Positions 1 through 5,443 of a stretch of DNA of 6,762 nt are shown here, piece after piece. This DNA is from Alphaproteobacteria bacterium (GTDB taxonomy: Bacteria; Pseudomonadota; Alphaproteobacteria; UBA9219), in NCBI GenBank assembly GCA_028716765.1, contig JAQUPC010000112.1, positions 1 to 6,762 on the forward strand, read 5' to 3'. The notes under the pieces were generated by a model, which saw nothing but the letters and a program-made list of their open reading frames with translations, did not search any database and had not been told where the DNA came from. Each line of letters begins with the position of its first letter. Position 1 is the stretch's first letter. The translations under genes and the position numbers were made by a program.

Positions 1-25
1 CCCCTACCCGACGCTCTTCCGATCT
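1..25. other. Illumina TruSeq adapter remnant at the contig end
   Basis: These bases match the 3' end of the Illumina TruSeq universal adapter (ending GACGCTCTTCCGATCT) at 23 of 25 positions. The mismatches are at base 1 (C for T) and base 8 (C for A). The match stops cleanly at base 25. This is library sequence left on a contig end and not genomic DNA. The adapter sequence is quoted from memory, but the match is far too long to be chance. Confidence 0.95.
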
Positions 26-254
26 AGCCGAATTTGCCAGGACCCATTGGAACTGGAAGCCTATAGCGGAGGCCTATGTCTCTGTTTTTCATGACATTCT
101 GTATAAAAGATGATCGGAAAGAGGGGGCCTTTTTCAGGAAAATCAAAGCCTTTTCATGATAATACCGTTCATGTTTACTTTTTTTTAAAGCCGTCCTTGT
201 AGATTTGGCTGTCCGGAGCCTCCGGATCAGATCTAACTGCCAAGGAGAAATATT
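26..254 (+). promoter_or_regulatory. AT-rich leader upstream of the flp pilin gene
   Basis: I see no gene here. The stretch is clearly more AT-rich than the rest of the window and should contain the pilin promoter. TTCATG occurs three times (88-93, 153-158, 168-173) in T-rich surroundings, and a related TTCAGG lies at 133-138. Fragments resembling a -10 box are TATAAA at 102-107 and GATAAT at 158-163, but neither has a good -35 box at the right distance, so I do not call a sigma70 promoter. I also found neither a GG-N10-GC sigma54 core nor a TTAA-N7-TTAA CtrA box. The pilin ribosome binding site AAGGAGA is at 242-248. The upstream neighbour is unknown because the contig begins here. Confidence 0.5.
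209..230 (+). promoter_or_regulatory. Small hairpin in the flp 5' leader
   Basis: CTG-TCCGGA (209-217) can pair with TCCGGA-T-CAG (221-230) across a three-base GCC loop. This gives nine base pairs with a single bulged T at 227. It ends 11 bases before the pilin ribosome binding site. It could stabilise the pilin mRNA or affect translation, but the role is inferred. TCCGGA is itself a palindrome, so a protein-binding site is also possible. Confidence 0.4.
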
Positions 255-428
255 ATGAAAACCCTGCTTGCTCGCTTTCTGCGGGAAGAAGAAGGCGCTA
301 CGGCGATCGAATACGGCCTGATCGCTTCGCTGATTGCCGTTGCCATTGTCGGCGCCCTGTTGGCGTTGAGGCCGCAGCTGATTGGCGTGTTCACCTCCGT
401 GACCGGCGCCCTGACCCCTGCGCCATAA
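255..428 (+). CDS. flp: Flp/Fap-type major prepilin (57 aa)
   Basis: This encodes the pilin subunit of the Tad pilus, inserted in the inner membrane and then assembled into fibres. The precursor has a short charged leader (MKTLLARFLREEEG) and then the prepilin peptidase site EEEG|ATAIEY, with cleavage expected after Gly14. The Glu at mature +5 and Tyr at +6 are the family's hallmark pair. One hydrophobic helix follows (about residues 20-38) and then a short C-terminal tail, for a mature length of 43 residues, which is normal for Flp. A strong AAGGAGA lies six bases before the ATG and fixes the start. A proline at residue 40 (mature +26), within LRPQL, is less usual than the small or polar residues common there. 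In Caulobacter the equivalent gene is pilA. The long hairpin behind it suggests a separate, abundant transcript. The processing enzyme is encoded next, by cpaA. Confidence 0.95.
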   Translation: MKTLLARFLREEEGATAIEYGLIASLIAVAIVGALLALRPQLIGVFTSVTGALTPAP

Positions 429-450
429 GAATTCAGGTAATAAGTCGTTT

Positions 451-513
451 TATCCTGAACTTCCGGCGAACCTTCCCGGCTTCCGGCCGGGAAGGTTCGC
501 CGGAATCAGGATA
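451..513 (+). terminator. Long hairpin after flp, probable terminator or mRNA 3' stabiliser
   Basis: Bases 461-480 pair perfectly with 486-505 (20 bp, five-base loop TTCCG). Beyond a two-base bulge (AC, 459-460) the stem continues with 451-458 against 506-513, eight more perfect pairs. The total is 28 bp, much longer than a typical intrinsic terminator. The first T-run (520-524) starts six bases after the stem and a second lies at 533-537, so the classic 'stem then U-tract' geometry is only approximate. It probably ends or attenuates transcription between flp and cpaA, and may protect the 3' end of the pilin mRNA so that pilin is made in excess over the machinery. Confidence 0.75.
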
Positions 514-514
514 T

Positions 515-540
515 GTGCGTTTTTAAAGTGTGTTTTTAAA
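515..540 (+). repeat. Tandem 13-bp direct repeat, GTGYGTTTTTAAA x2
   Basis: GTGCGTTTTTAAA (515-527) is followed without a gap by GTGTGTTTTTAAA (528-540), identical at 12 of 13 positions. Each unit carries a five-T run and a TTTAAA palindrome. It lies directly after the hairpin, so the T-tract is doubled. It may act as a two-step terminator tail or a regulator site. The two TTAA cores are separated by nine bases, which does not fit the seven-base spacing of a CtrA box. Confidence 0.6.
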
Positions 541-574
541 CCGATTCTCTGCCATATTATTATTTCCCTCATTC

Positions 575-604
575 TTGGCTGATTCCTTCACGCCACGCGA
601 TAAT
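575..604 (+). promoter_or_regulatory. Possible sigma70-type promoter for the cpaA-cpaF operon
   Basis: TTGGCT (575-580, four of six matches to TTGACA) and GATAAT (599-604, five of six matches to TATAAT) are separated by 18 bases. They lie between the flp hairpin and cpaA, where a promoter for the machinery genes would be expected. The match is only fair and rests on consensus comparison by eye. The machinery could instead be transcribed by read-through from the pilin promoter. Confidence 0.3.
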
Positions 605-686
605 TCCGATTCACGACCTGTTAAGCATGACTGGAGCATAATCGCCCGGTTTTCTCGATCCGGAACGGCGCAGGAACGGTAGGTCT

Positions 687-1235
687 ATGTCATCCGGCGT
701 AGGCGCAGAATGGAACAGACGCGTTATGATTATGGCGGCTTCTTCGGTTTTATTACATCAAGGCGTTCTGACTTTGGCGGCGATCCTTCTGATCGCGGCC
801 GCGGTCAGCGACGCCATGTCCTACCGCATTCCCAACGCGGTTTCGCTCGCTCTCCTCGTTTTGTTTCCTGTCTATGTGATCACGGCGCCGTCGGCGATCG
901 CATGGGGACAACATTTGTTTGTCGCCGTCGTCGTGCTTGCCGCCGGATTTTTTATGTTTACGAGGCAGTACATCGGCGCCGGCGACGTCAAGCTGCTCGG
1001 TGCCGCCAGCTTGTGGGCCGGGCCCGGGTTGCTCGATCTTTTGCTTTTTATTACGGCGATCGCCGGCGGGCTTTTAGCCATTGCGACGGCGGGCGTTACC
1101 TATTACCGCCGCCGCAGAGGCGGAAGTCCCGGGAAGGCTTCTCTGGCGAAAGAGCGCATTCCTTATGGCGTGGCTATTGCGATTGGCGGGCTTTGCACGT
1201 TGATCATGTTGTTTCATCCGGCTTTGCTTTCCTGA
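687..1235 (+). CDS. cpaA: CpaA/TadV prepilin peptidase (A24 family)
   Basis: This is the inner-membrane aspartyl protease that removes the leader of Flp prepilin and of Tad pseudopilins. The two catalytic aspartates of the type IV prepilin peptidase family are visible: Asp42 in SDAMSYRIPN and Asp100 in the GAGD motif (97-100, followed by VKLLGA). Several hydrophobic segments (about 27-41, 51-67, 76-91, 114-139, 160-178) fit a short polytopic protein. The large N-terminal methyltransferase domain of PilD-type enzymes is absent, as is usual for TadV. A very basic cytoplasmic stretch RRRR lies at 141-144. The start is uncertain. The ATG at 687 has AGGA 11 bases upstream and a weak GTAGG closer in. 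The in-frame ATG at 726 would give 169 residues, nearer the usual size, but has no clear ribosome binding site. cpaB follows after 12 bases. Confidence 0.9.
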   Translation: MSSGVGAEWNRRVMIMAASSVLLHQGVLTLAAILLIAAAVSDAMSYRIPNAVSLALLVLFPVYVITAPSAIAWGQHLFVAVVVLAAGFFMFTRQYIGAGDVKLLGAASLWAGPGLLDLLLFITAIAGGLLAIATAGVTYYRRRRGGSPGKASLAKERIPYGVAIAIGGLCTLIMLFHPALLS

Positions 1236-1247
1236 GGAGATTGCCCC

Positions 1248-2153
1248 ATGCAGCCTCGAAAACTTTCATTACTGTTGGTAGCCCTGATCATCGCGGGAGG
1301 CACGGTCATGCTTGCGCGGTCGATGATGACGGGGGCCGGGGGCAATGTGCCGGGCGCGGCCCCGGCCGTCGTCGAGGCGGACGAGGTTCTTGTGGCCGCG
1401 CACGATCTTTCGCCCGGCGTCTTGATCAAGGAAACCGACCTGAAATGGCAGGCATGGCCCAAGGGCGCGGCGGCCGACGGTTTTGCCGTCAAGGGCAAGA
1501 ACGAGGTGCAGGAATACGTCGGCGCCGTCGTTCGTCAAAGCTTGCGCACCGGCGAGCCCGTTATGACGGGCCGCGTCGTCAAAGCCCACGATCAGGGCTT
1601 TATGGCGGCGGTATTGGAGCCGGGCATGCGTGCGATTTCGGTTTCCGTGACTCCGGCTGGCGGCGTGGCGGGGTTCGTTTTTCCGGGCGATCATGTCGAC
1701 GTGATCGTCACGCATCAGGTCGCGCGCAAAACCGATGCGGATTCCAGCGGGCACAAGGTCAGCGAAACGGTCCTTACGAACGTCCGGGTGCTGGCGCTCG
1801 ATCAGCGGTCCGACGACAAAGCGATGGAGCCGAAAATCGCCCAGGTGGCGACGCTGGAAGTATCGCCCAAACAAGCCGAAAAGCTGGCGCTCGTGACCCA
1901 GATCGGCACGCTTTCCCTCGCCTTGCGAAGCCTGGCGCAGGGCGCGGATGAGGTGCCGGGGATCAACGACTCGGCGCTTCAGGCGGCGCAACAGGCTCTT
2001 GGCGCCGGCGATGCCGCGAAGTCCGGGATGACGTGGGATAGCGACGTCAGCCGCGTTCTCGCCAAGCCCGGCAACAGGCAAGGTGCCGTGCAGCACATTC
2101 AGGTCATGCGCGGCAAGGAAACTTCCGAAACCGTTTTCGAATTACGGCAGTGA
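1248..2153 (+). CDS. cpaB: CpaB/RcpC Tad pilus assembly protein with SAF domain
   Basis: This is the periplasmic Tad component thought to work with the CpaC secretin. Residues 6-25 form a single N-terminal membrane or signal segment. A linker rich in Gly, Ala and Pro follows. A SAF domain covers about residues 45-112 (EVLVAAHDLSPGVLIKETDL through GEPVMTGRVV). The RcpC/CpaB core spans about 118-232, with the characteristic GMRAISVSVTP-GGVAGFVFPGDHVDVIVT pattern. The C terminus (VQHIQVMRGKETSETV) has the basic RGKE turn often seen at the end of CpaB proteins. At 301 residues its length is normal. GAGGAGA (1234-1240) begins at the second base of the cpaA stop codon, seven bases before the ATG, which supports both the start and translational coupling. 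Confidence 0.93.
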   Translation: MQPRKLSLLLVALIIAGGTVMLARSMMTGAGGNVPGAAPAVVEADEVLVAAHDLSPGVLIKETDLKWQAWPKGAAADGFAVKGKNEVQEYVGAVVRQSLRTGEPVMTGRVVKAHDQGFMAAVLEPGMRAISVSVTPAGGVAGFVFPGDHVDVIVTHQVARKTDADSSGHKVSETVLTNVRVLALDQRSDDKAMEPKIAQVATLEVSPKQAEKLALVTQIGTLSLALRSLAQGADEVPGINDSALQAAQQALGAGDAAKSGMTWDSDVSRVLAKPGNRQGAVQHIQVMRGKETSETVFELRQ

Positions 2154-2164
2154 GGAACGCCAAC

Positions 2165-3754
2165 ATGAAATCTTTCCGCTTCCTGCTGTTCCCGGTTCTG
2201 CTCGCAGCCTTCGTGTTGCTCGCCGGGCCGGTTTCCGTTAAGGCCGCTGCGGCCAAATCGTCCCCCGCGGCCCAGGTTCTCGACATCGCCGTCGACAAGG
2301 GCATTCCCTTGACTCTCGGCGCTCCCGCGGCCTCGGTGTTTATCGCGAACCCCGAGATCGCCGACGTTCAGGTCATGTCGCCGACTTCTGTCATGGTGTT
2401 CGGCAAAAAAACGGGACAGACGACGTTGATGGCCACCGACAACTACGGTCAAACGCTTTTGTTCCGCACGATCATGGTGCGGCAAAACCTTGAAGATCTC
2501 CGGCAGGCCCTGAACGCGGTCATTCCCGGCAACAAAATCGGCGTCGAGGCGGTTCCCAACGGCATCGTCTTAACCGGGCAGGCGAAGGATCCGGGCGCGG
2601 TCGAGGACGCGCGGCGGCTGGCCATGCGGTATGTGCCCAAGGAAGGCGGCGAGGTCATCAACCGCATCAAGGTGCGCGGCAGCAACCAAATTCAGATTCG
2701 CGTCCGTTTCGCCGAAGTGTCGCGCGACGTGGACAAGCGTTTCGGTATCGACTGGGAGAGCCTCGGCACGATCGGCGGCTTCGCGTTCGGCCTCATGTCC
2801 GGCAATGCGCCCCGAGTCATATCGAGCGGCGCGAATCTTCTGGATCGCACGCGGCCGACGACGGGAACCAACACGAACAACATCATCAGCTTCAGTTCCC
2901 AGGGCAAAAACTACAATCTCAACGGCCTCATCGACGCTTTGGCGGCCGAAGGCTTCATCACCGTTCCGGCGGAACCGAACCTGACCCCCATGTCGGGCGA
3001 AACGGCCAGCTTTCTCGCGGGCGGCGAATTCCCCGTTCCGGTGCCGCAAGGGCTGAACACGATCACCATCGAGTGGAAAACGTTCGGCGTGTCACTGGCG
3101 TTTACCCCGACGCTCGTCGGCGAGGACCGCATTAATCTTCACGTGCGCCCTGAGGTGAGCCAGCTGAGCGACGCGGGGGCCGTAACGCTGAACAACATTA
3201 CCGTTCCTGCCCTCACAACGCGGCGCGCCGAAACGACCATCGAACTTGCGGGCGGGCAAAGCTTCGCCATCGGCGGCCTCCTGAACAACAACCAGACGCA
3301 AACGGTCAACAAGTATCCGTTTCTCGGCGACATGCCCATTCTGGGCCCGCTGTTCCGTTCCACGCGCTTCCAGAACAACCAAAGCGAGCTGGTCATCATC
3401 ATCACGCCTTACGTCGTCAAACCCGCGCAAGAAGAACAGCTTGGCCTGCCGACGGACGGTTTCAGCCCGCCCTCCGATGTCGACCGGATTTTCCGCAACC
3501 GTATATCAAACAGCGATCCCGCGGCGCGCCCCATGAGCGGGACGTCGCGTGCGGTTCTTGCCGGGCCAAGGGAGAGCGAGGAGCCTATACCCGTGGCGGC
3601 GCCAATCGAACCGGTTTTGCATGAGACAAAAGACGCCATGGAACCCGCGCCGCAACAGCGCATGTCTCTGCCGGCGCCGGTTTCACCCGTTGCGCCTTCC
3701 GGGGCTTCCGAAACGTCCCGCCCCGCCGGGCCCAGCGGTTTCATTGTGGAGTAA
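2165..3754 (+). CDS. cpaC: CpaC/RcpA outer-membrane secretin of the Tad pilus
   Basis: This forms the outer-membrane ring through which the pilus passes. A Sec signal peptide occupies about residues 1-27 (cleavage VKA|AAA). The pilus-assembly N-terminal domain is at about 37-105 and a BON-like segment at about 110-158. The secretin domain spans roughly 175-418 and includes the signature region VPALTTRRAETTIELAGGQSFAIGGLL (348-373) and the terminal strands SELVIIITPYVV. A Pro/Ala-rich tail of about 110 residues ends in GFIVE. I chose the ATG at 2165 because GAGGA (2152-2156) lies eight bases upstream and the signal peptide then starts cleanly. A GTG at 2150 overlapping the cpaB stop would add only MRNAN. 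The family's usual length is about 450-530, and this protein has 529 residues. The following lipoprotein may help it assemble. Confidence 0.95.
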   Translation: MKSFRFLLFPVLLAAFVLLAGPVSVKAAAAKSSPAAQVLDIAVDKGIPLTLGAPAASVFIANPEIADVQVMSPTSVMVFGKKTGQTTLMATDNYGQTLLFRTIMVRQNLEDLRQALNAVIPGNKIGVEAVPNGIVLTGQAKDPGAVEDARRLAMRYVPKEGGEVINRIKVRGSNQIQIRVRFAEVSRDVDKRFGIDWESLGTIGGFAFGLMSGNAPRVISSGANLLDRTRPTTGTNTNNIISFSSQGKNYNLNGLIDALAAEGFITVPAEPNLTPMSGETASFLAGGEFPVPVPQGLNTITIEWKTFGVSLAFTPTLVGEDRINLHVRPEVSQLSDAGAVTLNNITVPALTTRRAETTIELAGGQSFAIGGLLNNNQTQTVNKYPFLGDMPILGPLFRSTRFQNNQSELVIIITPYVVKPAQEEQLGLPTDGFSPPSDVDRIFRNRISNSDPAARPMSGTSRAVLAGPRESEEPIPVAAPIEPVLHETKDAMEPAPQQRMSLPAPVSPVAPSGASETSRPAGPSGFIVE

Positions 3755-3758
3755 CGCC

Positions 3759-4172
3759 ATGCGATGGAAACAGACCCTAGTTGCTCTTGCCTTGTCGGCC
3801 ATCCTGCTTTGCGGTTGCAGCAATCCTTATGCGGCGGCGCCTGCCCCGGATTACAGGATAAGGCTCGTGACGGAACCTGACGGCCAGCTTGTCGCCGTGC
3901 CGCAGGAATGTCCCGATTGGCGCACCGATGTTCCGGGCCCGCTTCAGAACGAGCCTTGGCCGCAATACGGCTGCGCGAACTCGCGCAATCTCGCCGCCAT
4001 GGTTGAACAGCCAGAAGATTTGATTCTGGGGCGCGATTCCGGATATGCCAATGCCGAAAACACGTCCAGCAGCATGTTGCGCTACCTGGCGGGGAAAACC
4101 ACGCCCCTGGTTGATCCCACCGCCAAGGCCCCCGTTGCCCAGATGCAAATAACGAATGTTTCCGGCAAGTGA
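3759..4172 (+). CDS. cpaD: Short CpaD-like pilus biogenesis lipoprotein (137 aa)
   Basis: This is a lipoprotein in the cpaD position, probably anchored in the outer membrane beside the CpaC secretin. The N terminus (MRWKQTLVALALSAILLCGC) is a lipoprotein signal with a lipobox LCGC and lipidated Cys20. Ser at +2 predicts outer-membrane sorting. The cysteine at the -2 position (Cys18) is unusual. The segment CPDW (51-54) and especially WPQYGCANSRNLAAMVEQPEDL (67-88) match the conserved C-terminal core of CpaD. Cys51 and Cys72 could form a disulfide. Typical CpaD proteins are about 200-250 residues, so the roughly 80-100 residue region before this core is missing. The ATG at 3759 has GGAG (3748-3751) seven bases upstream. 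The same frame is open further upstream, to 3549, but that part overlaps cpaC and has out-of-frame composition. Confidence 0.8.
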   Translation: MRWKQTLVALALSAILLCGCSNPYAAAPAPDYRIRLVTEPDGQLVAVPQECPDWRTDVPGPLQNEPWPQYGCANSRNLAAMVEQPEDLILGRDSGYANAENTSSSMLRYLAGKTTPLVDPTAKAPVAQMQITNVSGK

Positions 4173-4178
4173 AGACCA

Positions 4179-4226
4179 ATGATTAGACGAGGCGCGCCCG
4201 GGGCGCGATCGATTGCGGTGAAGTGA
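4179..4226 (+). CDS. Possible 15-codon mini-ORF between cpaD and cpaE
   Basis: ATG (4179-4181) opens a 15-codon frame, MIRRGAPGARSIAVK, ending in TGA at 4224-4226. The stop overlaps the cpaE ATG by one base (TGATG), the usual form of stop/start translational coupling. It is in the same frame as cpaD, so it could also be the relic of a longer cpaD end: read-through of the cpaD TGA would add 17 sense codons plus one for the stop itself. GAAG (4171-4174) four bases upstream is a poor ribosome binding site. A GC-rich hairpin (CGCGCC 4193-4198 with GGCGCG 4202-4207) lies inside it. Whether it is translated cannot be told from the sequence. Confidence 0.25.
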   Translation: MIRRGAPGARSIAVK

Positions 4227-5443
4227 TGCACAACGAGTTTATGGCCTTTGCTAAAGATGAAGCGTCGGTGGACGTGCTGCGCGCATGGGCCGGACGGCAG
4301 GGCTTTCCTTCCGATTCCGTCCAATCGGGCGGGGCCGACCTTTTTGCCGTGATGCTGGAATCCGAAGCGCCGCCGAAGCTCGTATTTGTCGACGTGGACA
4401 ATCAGGACCAGCCGGTTCAGGTTTTGGCGCGCCTTGTCGGCCTTTGCGGCACCGGCACGCATCTTATCGCGATTGGCTCGGCCAACGACATTGGTCTCTA
4501 CCGCGCCATGCAAGCGGCGGGAGCCGCGGATTACCTCGTCAAGCCGTTGACGCCCGAAATGCTGACGCAGGCTATGTCGCTGGCGATGCGCAACCGCGGC
4601 GCGGCCGGCGGTACGGTCAAGGAGACCAAGGTCATTGTCGTGTTAGGCGTACGCGGCGGCGTCGGCGCCAGCACCATTGCCACGAACATCGGCTGGCTTT
4701 TTGCCCACGAGATGAAGCAAAAATGCGCCCTGATCGATCTGGATTTGCAGTTCGGCACAAGCGCGCTGGCTTTGGATCTCGAACCGGGCCACGGGTTGCG
4801 CGAAATCGTCAGTTCGCCCCAGCGCGTCGACAGCCTCATGGTGTCCGGCGCCGTGGTGAACGAGAGCGATAATTTTTCCGTGCTGAGCGCCGAAGAGTCC
4901 ATCGAGGAACTTGTGCACGTCGACAACGCCGCCGTTTCCATGCTGCTGAGGGAAATGCGCGTGAATTACCGCGTTCTCATCATCGATATGCCGCGGCATC
5001 AGGTGCCGGCGCAAAAACGCCTGTTTGCTCTTGCGCACGAAATCATTCTGGTCACGGAAATGTCGCTGGCGGGCATACGGGACACGCTCCGGGTGCGCTC
5101 GGCGCTTAAAACGATGGGCGTGGCGGCGCGCGTGACGCTTGTCGCGAACCGGAACGGGCCGCAGCGGTCGACGGGTATCGACGAAGCCACCTTTGCCAAA
5201 GGCGCGCAAGCGAAGATCGATTTTTTCCTGCCCGACGATCCCAAGAACGTTGCGGCGGCGAGCAACGCCGGTAAAACGCTTGGCGCCGTCGCAAAGGCTG
5301 CGCCGCTAACGAAAACGCTCCTGCAGTTAAGCGTTCATCTGATGGGCCCTGCGGTCGTCGTTGCCGGAAAGGGGCCTCAGGCCAAAGACGCGCGCGGCGG
5401 CTGGTTCGGCGGCCGTAAACAGGCGGCCGATGGAGCTTCATAA
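4226..5443 (+). CDS. cpaE: CpaE/TadZ pilus localisation ATPase-like protein
   Basis: This is a cytoplasmic MinD/ParA-like protein that places the Tad machine in the cell. Residues 1-125 form a receiver-like domain with an acidic pair (Asp11, Glu12), Asp56 in VFVDVD, Ser85 and Lys106 in YLVKP. The ParA-like domain starts at about 134. The Walker A region reads RGGVGAST (143-150), with Arg and Ala where MinD/ParA proteins have both lysines. This variant is common in alphaproteobacterial CpaE and suggests weak or altered nucleotide hydrolysis. Asp171 in IDLDLQFG is Walker A', and IIDMPR (252-257) corresponds to switch II/Walker B. The C-terminal tail (GGWFGGRKQ) is basic and flexible. The start is uncertain between GTG 4223, ATG 4226 and ATG 4241. 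I chose 4226 for the TGATG overlap and a GGTGAAG-like site close upstream. The length of 405 residues is typical. Confidence 0.93.
   Translation: MHNEFMAFAKDEASVDVLRAWAGRQGFPSDSVQSGGADLFAVMLESEAPPKLVFVDVDNQDQPVQVLARLVGLCGTGTHLIAIGSANDIGLYRAMQAAGAADYLVKPLTPEMLTQAMSLAMRNRGAAGGTVKETKVIVVLGVRGGVGASTIATNIGWLFAHEMKQKCALIDLDLQFGTSALALDLEPGHGLREIVSSPQRVDSLMVSGAVVNESDNFSVLSAEESIEELVHVDNAAVSMLLREMRVNYRVLIIDMPRHQVPAQKRLFALAHEIILVTEMSLAGIRDTLRVRSALKTMGVAARVTLVANRNGPQRSTGIDEATFAKGAQAKIDFFLPDDPKNVAAASNAGKTLGAVAKAAPLTKTLLQLSVHLMGPAVVVAGKGPQAKDARGGWFGGRKQAADGAS

Noticed and set aside
34..67. Sigma70 promoter from TTGCCA (34-39) and TATAGC (62-67)
   Set aside because: The -35 match is good (five of six), but the spacer is 22 bases, too long for a normal promoter.
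519..540. CtrA-type box from the two TTAA cores after the hairpin
   Set aside because: The cores at 523-526 and 536-539 are nine bases apart, while the CtrA consensus needs seven. The tandem repeat explains both.
710..1951. 413-codon + strand frame across cpaA and cpaB
   Set aside because: It overlaps two clear genes in another frame. Its product is Arg/Gly-rich low complexity, typical of the shifted frame of GC-rich genes.
1269..2096. 275-codon minus-strand frame opposite cpaB
   Set aside because: Its Arg/His/Leu-rich product has no recognisable motif, and the + strand cpaB has a ribosome binding site and family-typical domains.
3549..3758. Upstream in-frame extension of the cpaD-like gene into cpaC
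   Set aside because: The extra 70 residues are Arg/Pro-rich shifted-frame translation of the cpaC tail. The lipoprotein signal at 3759, with its GGAG site, is clearly the true start.
3409..4179. 256-codon minus-strand frame opposite the cpaC tail and cpaD
   Set aside because: It has no ribosome binding site or domain and covers two supported + strand genes. It is explained by codon bias.
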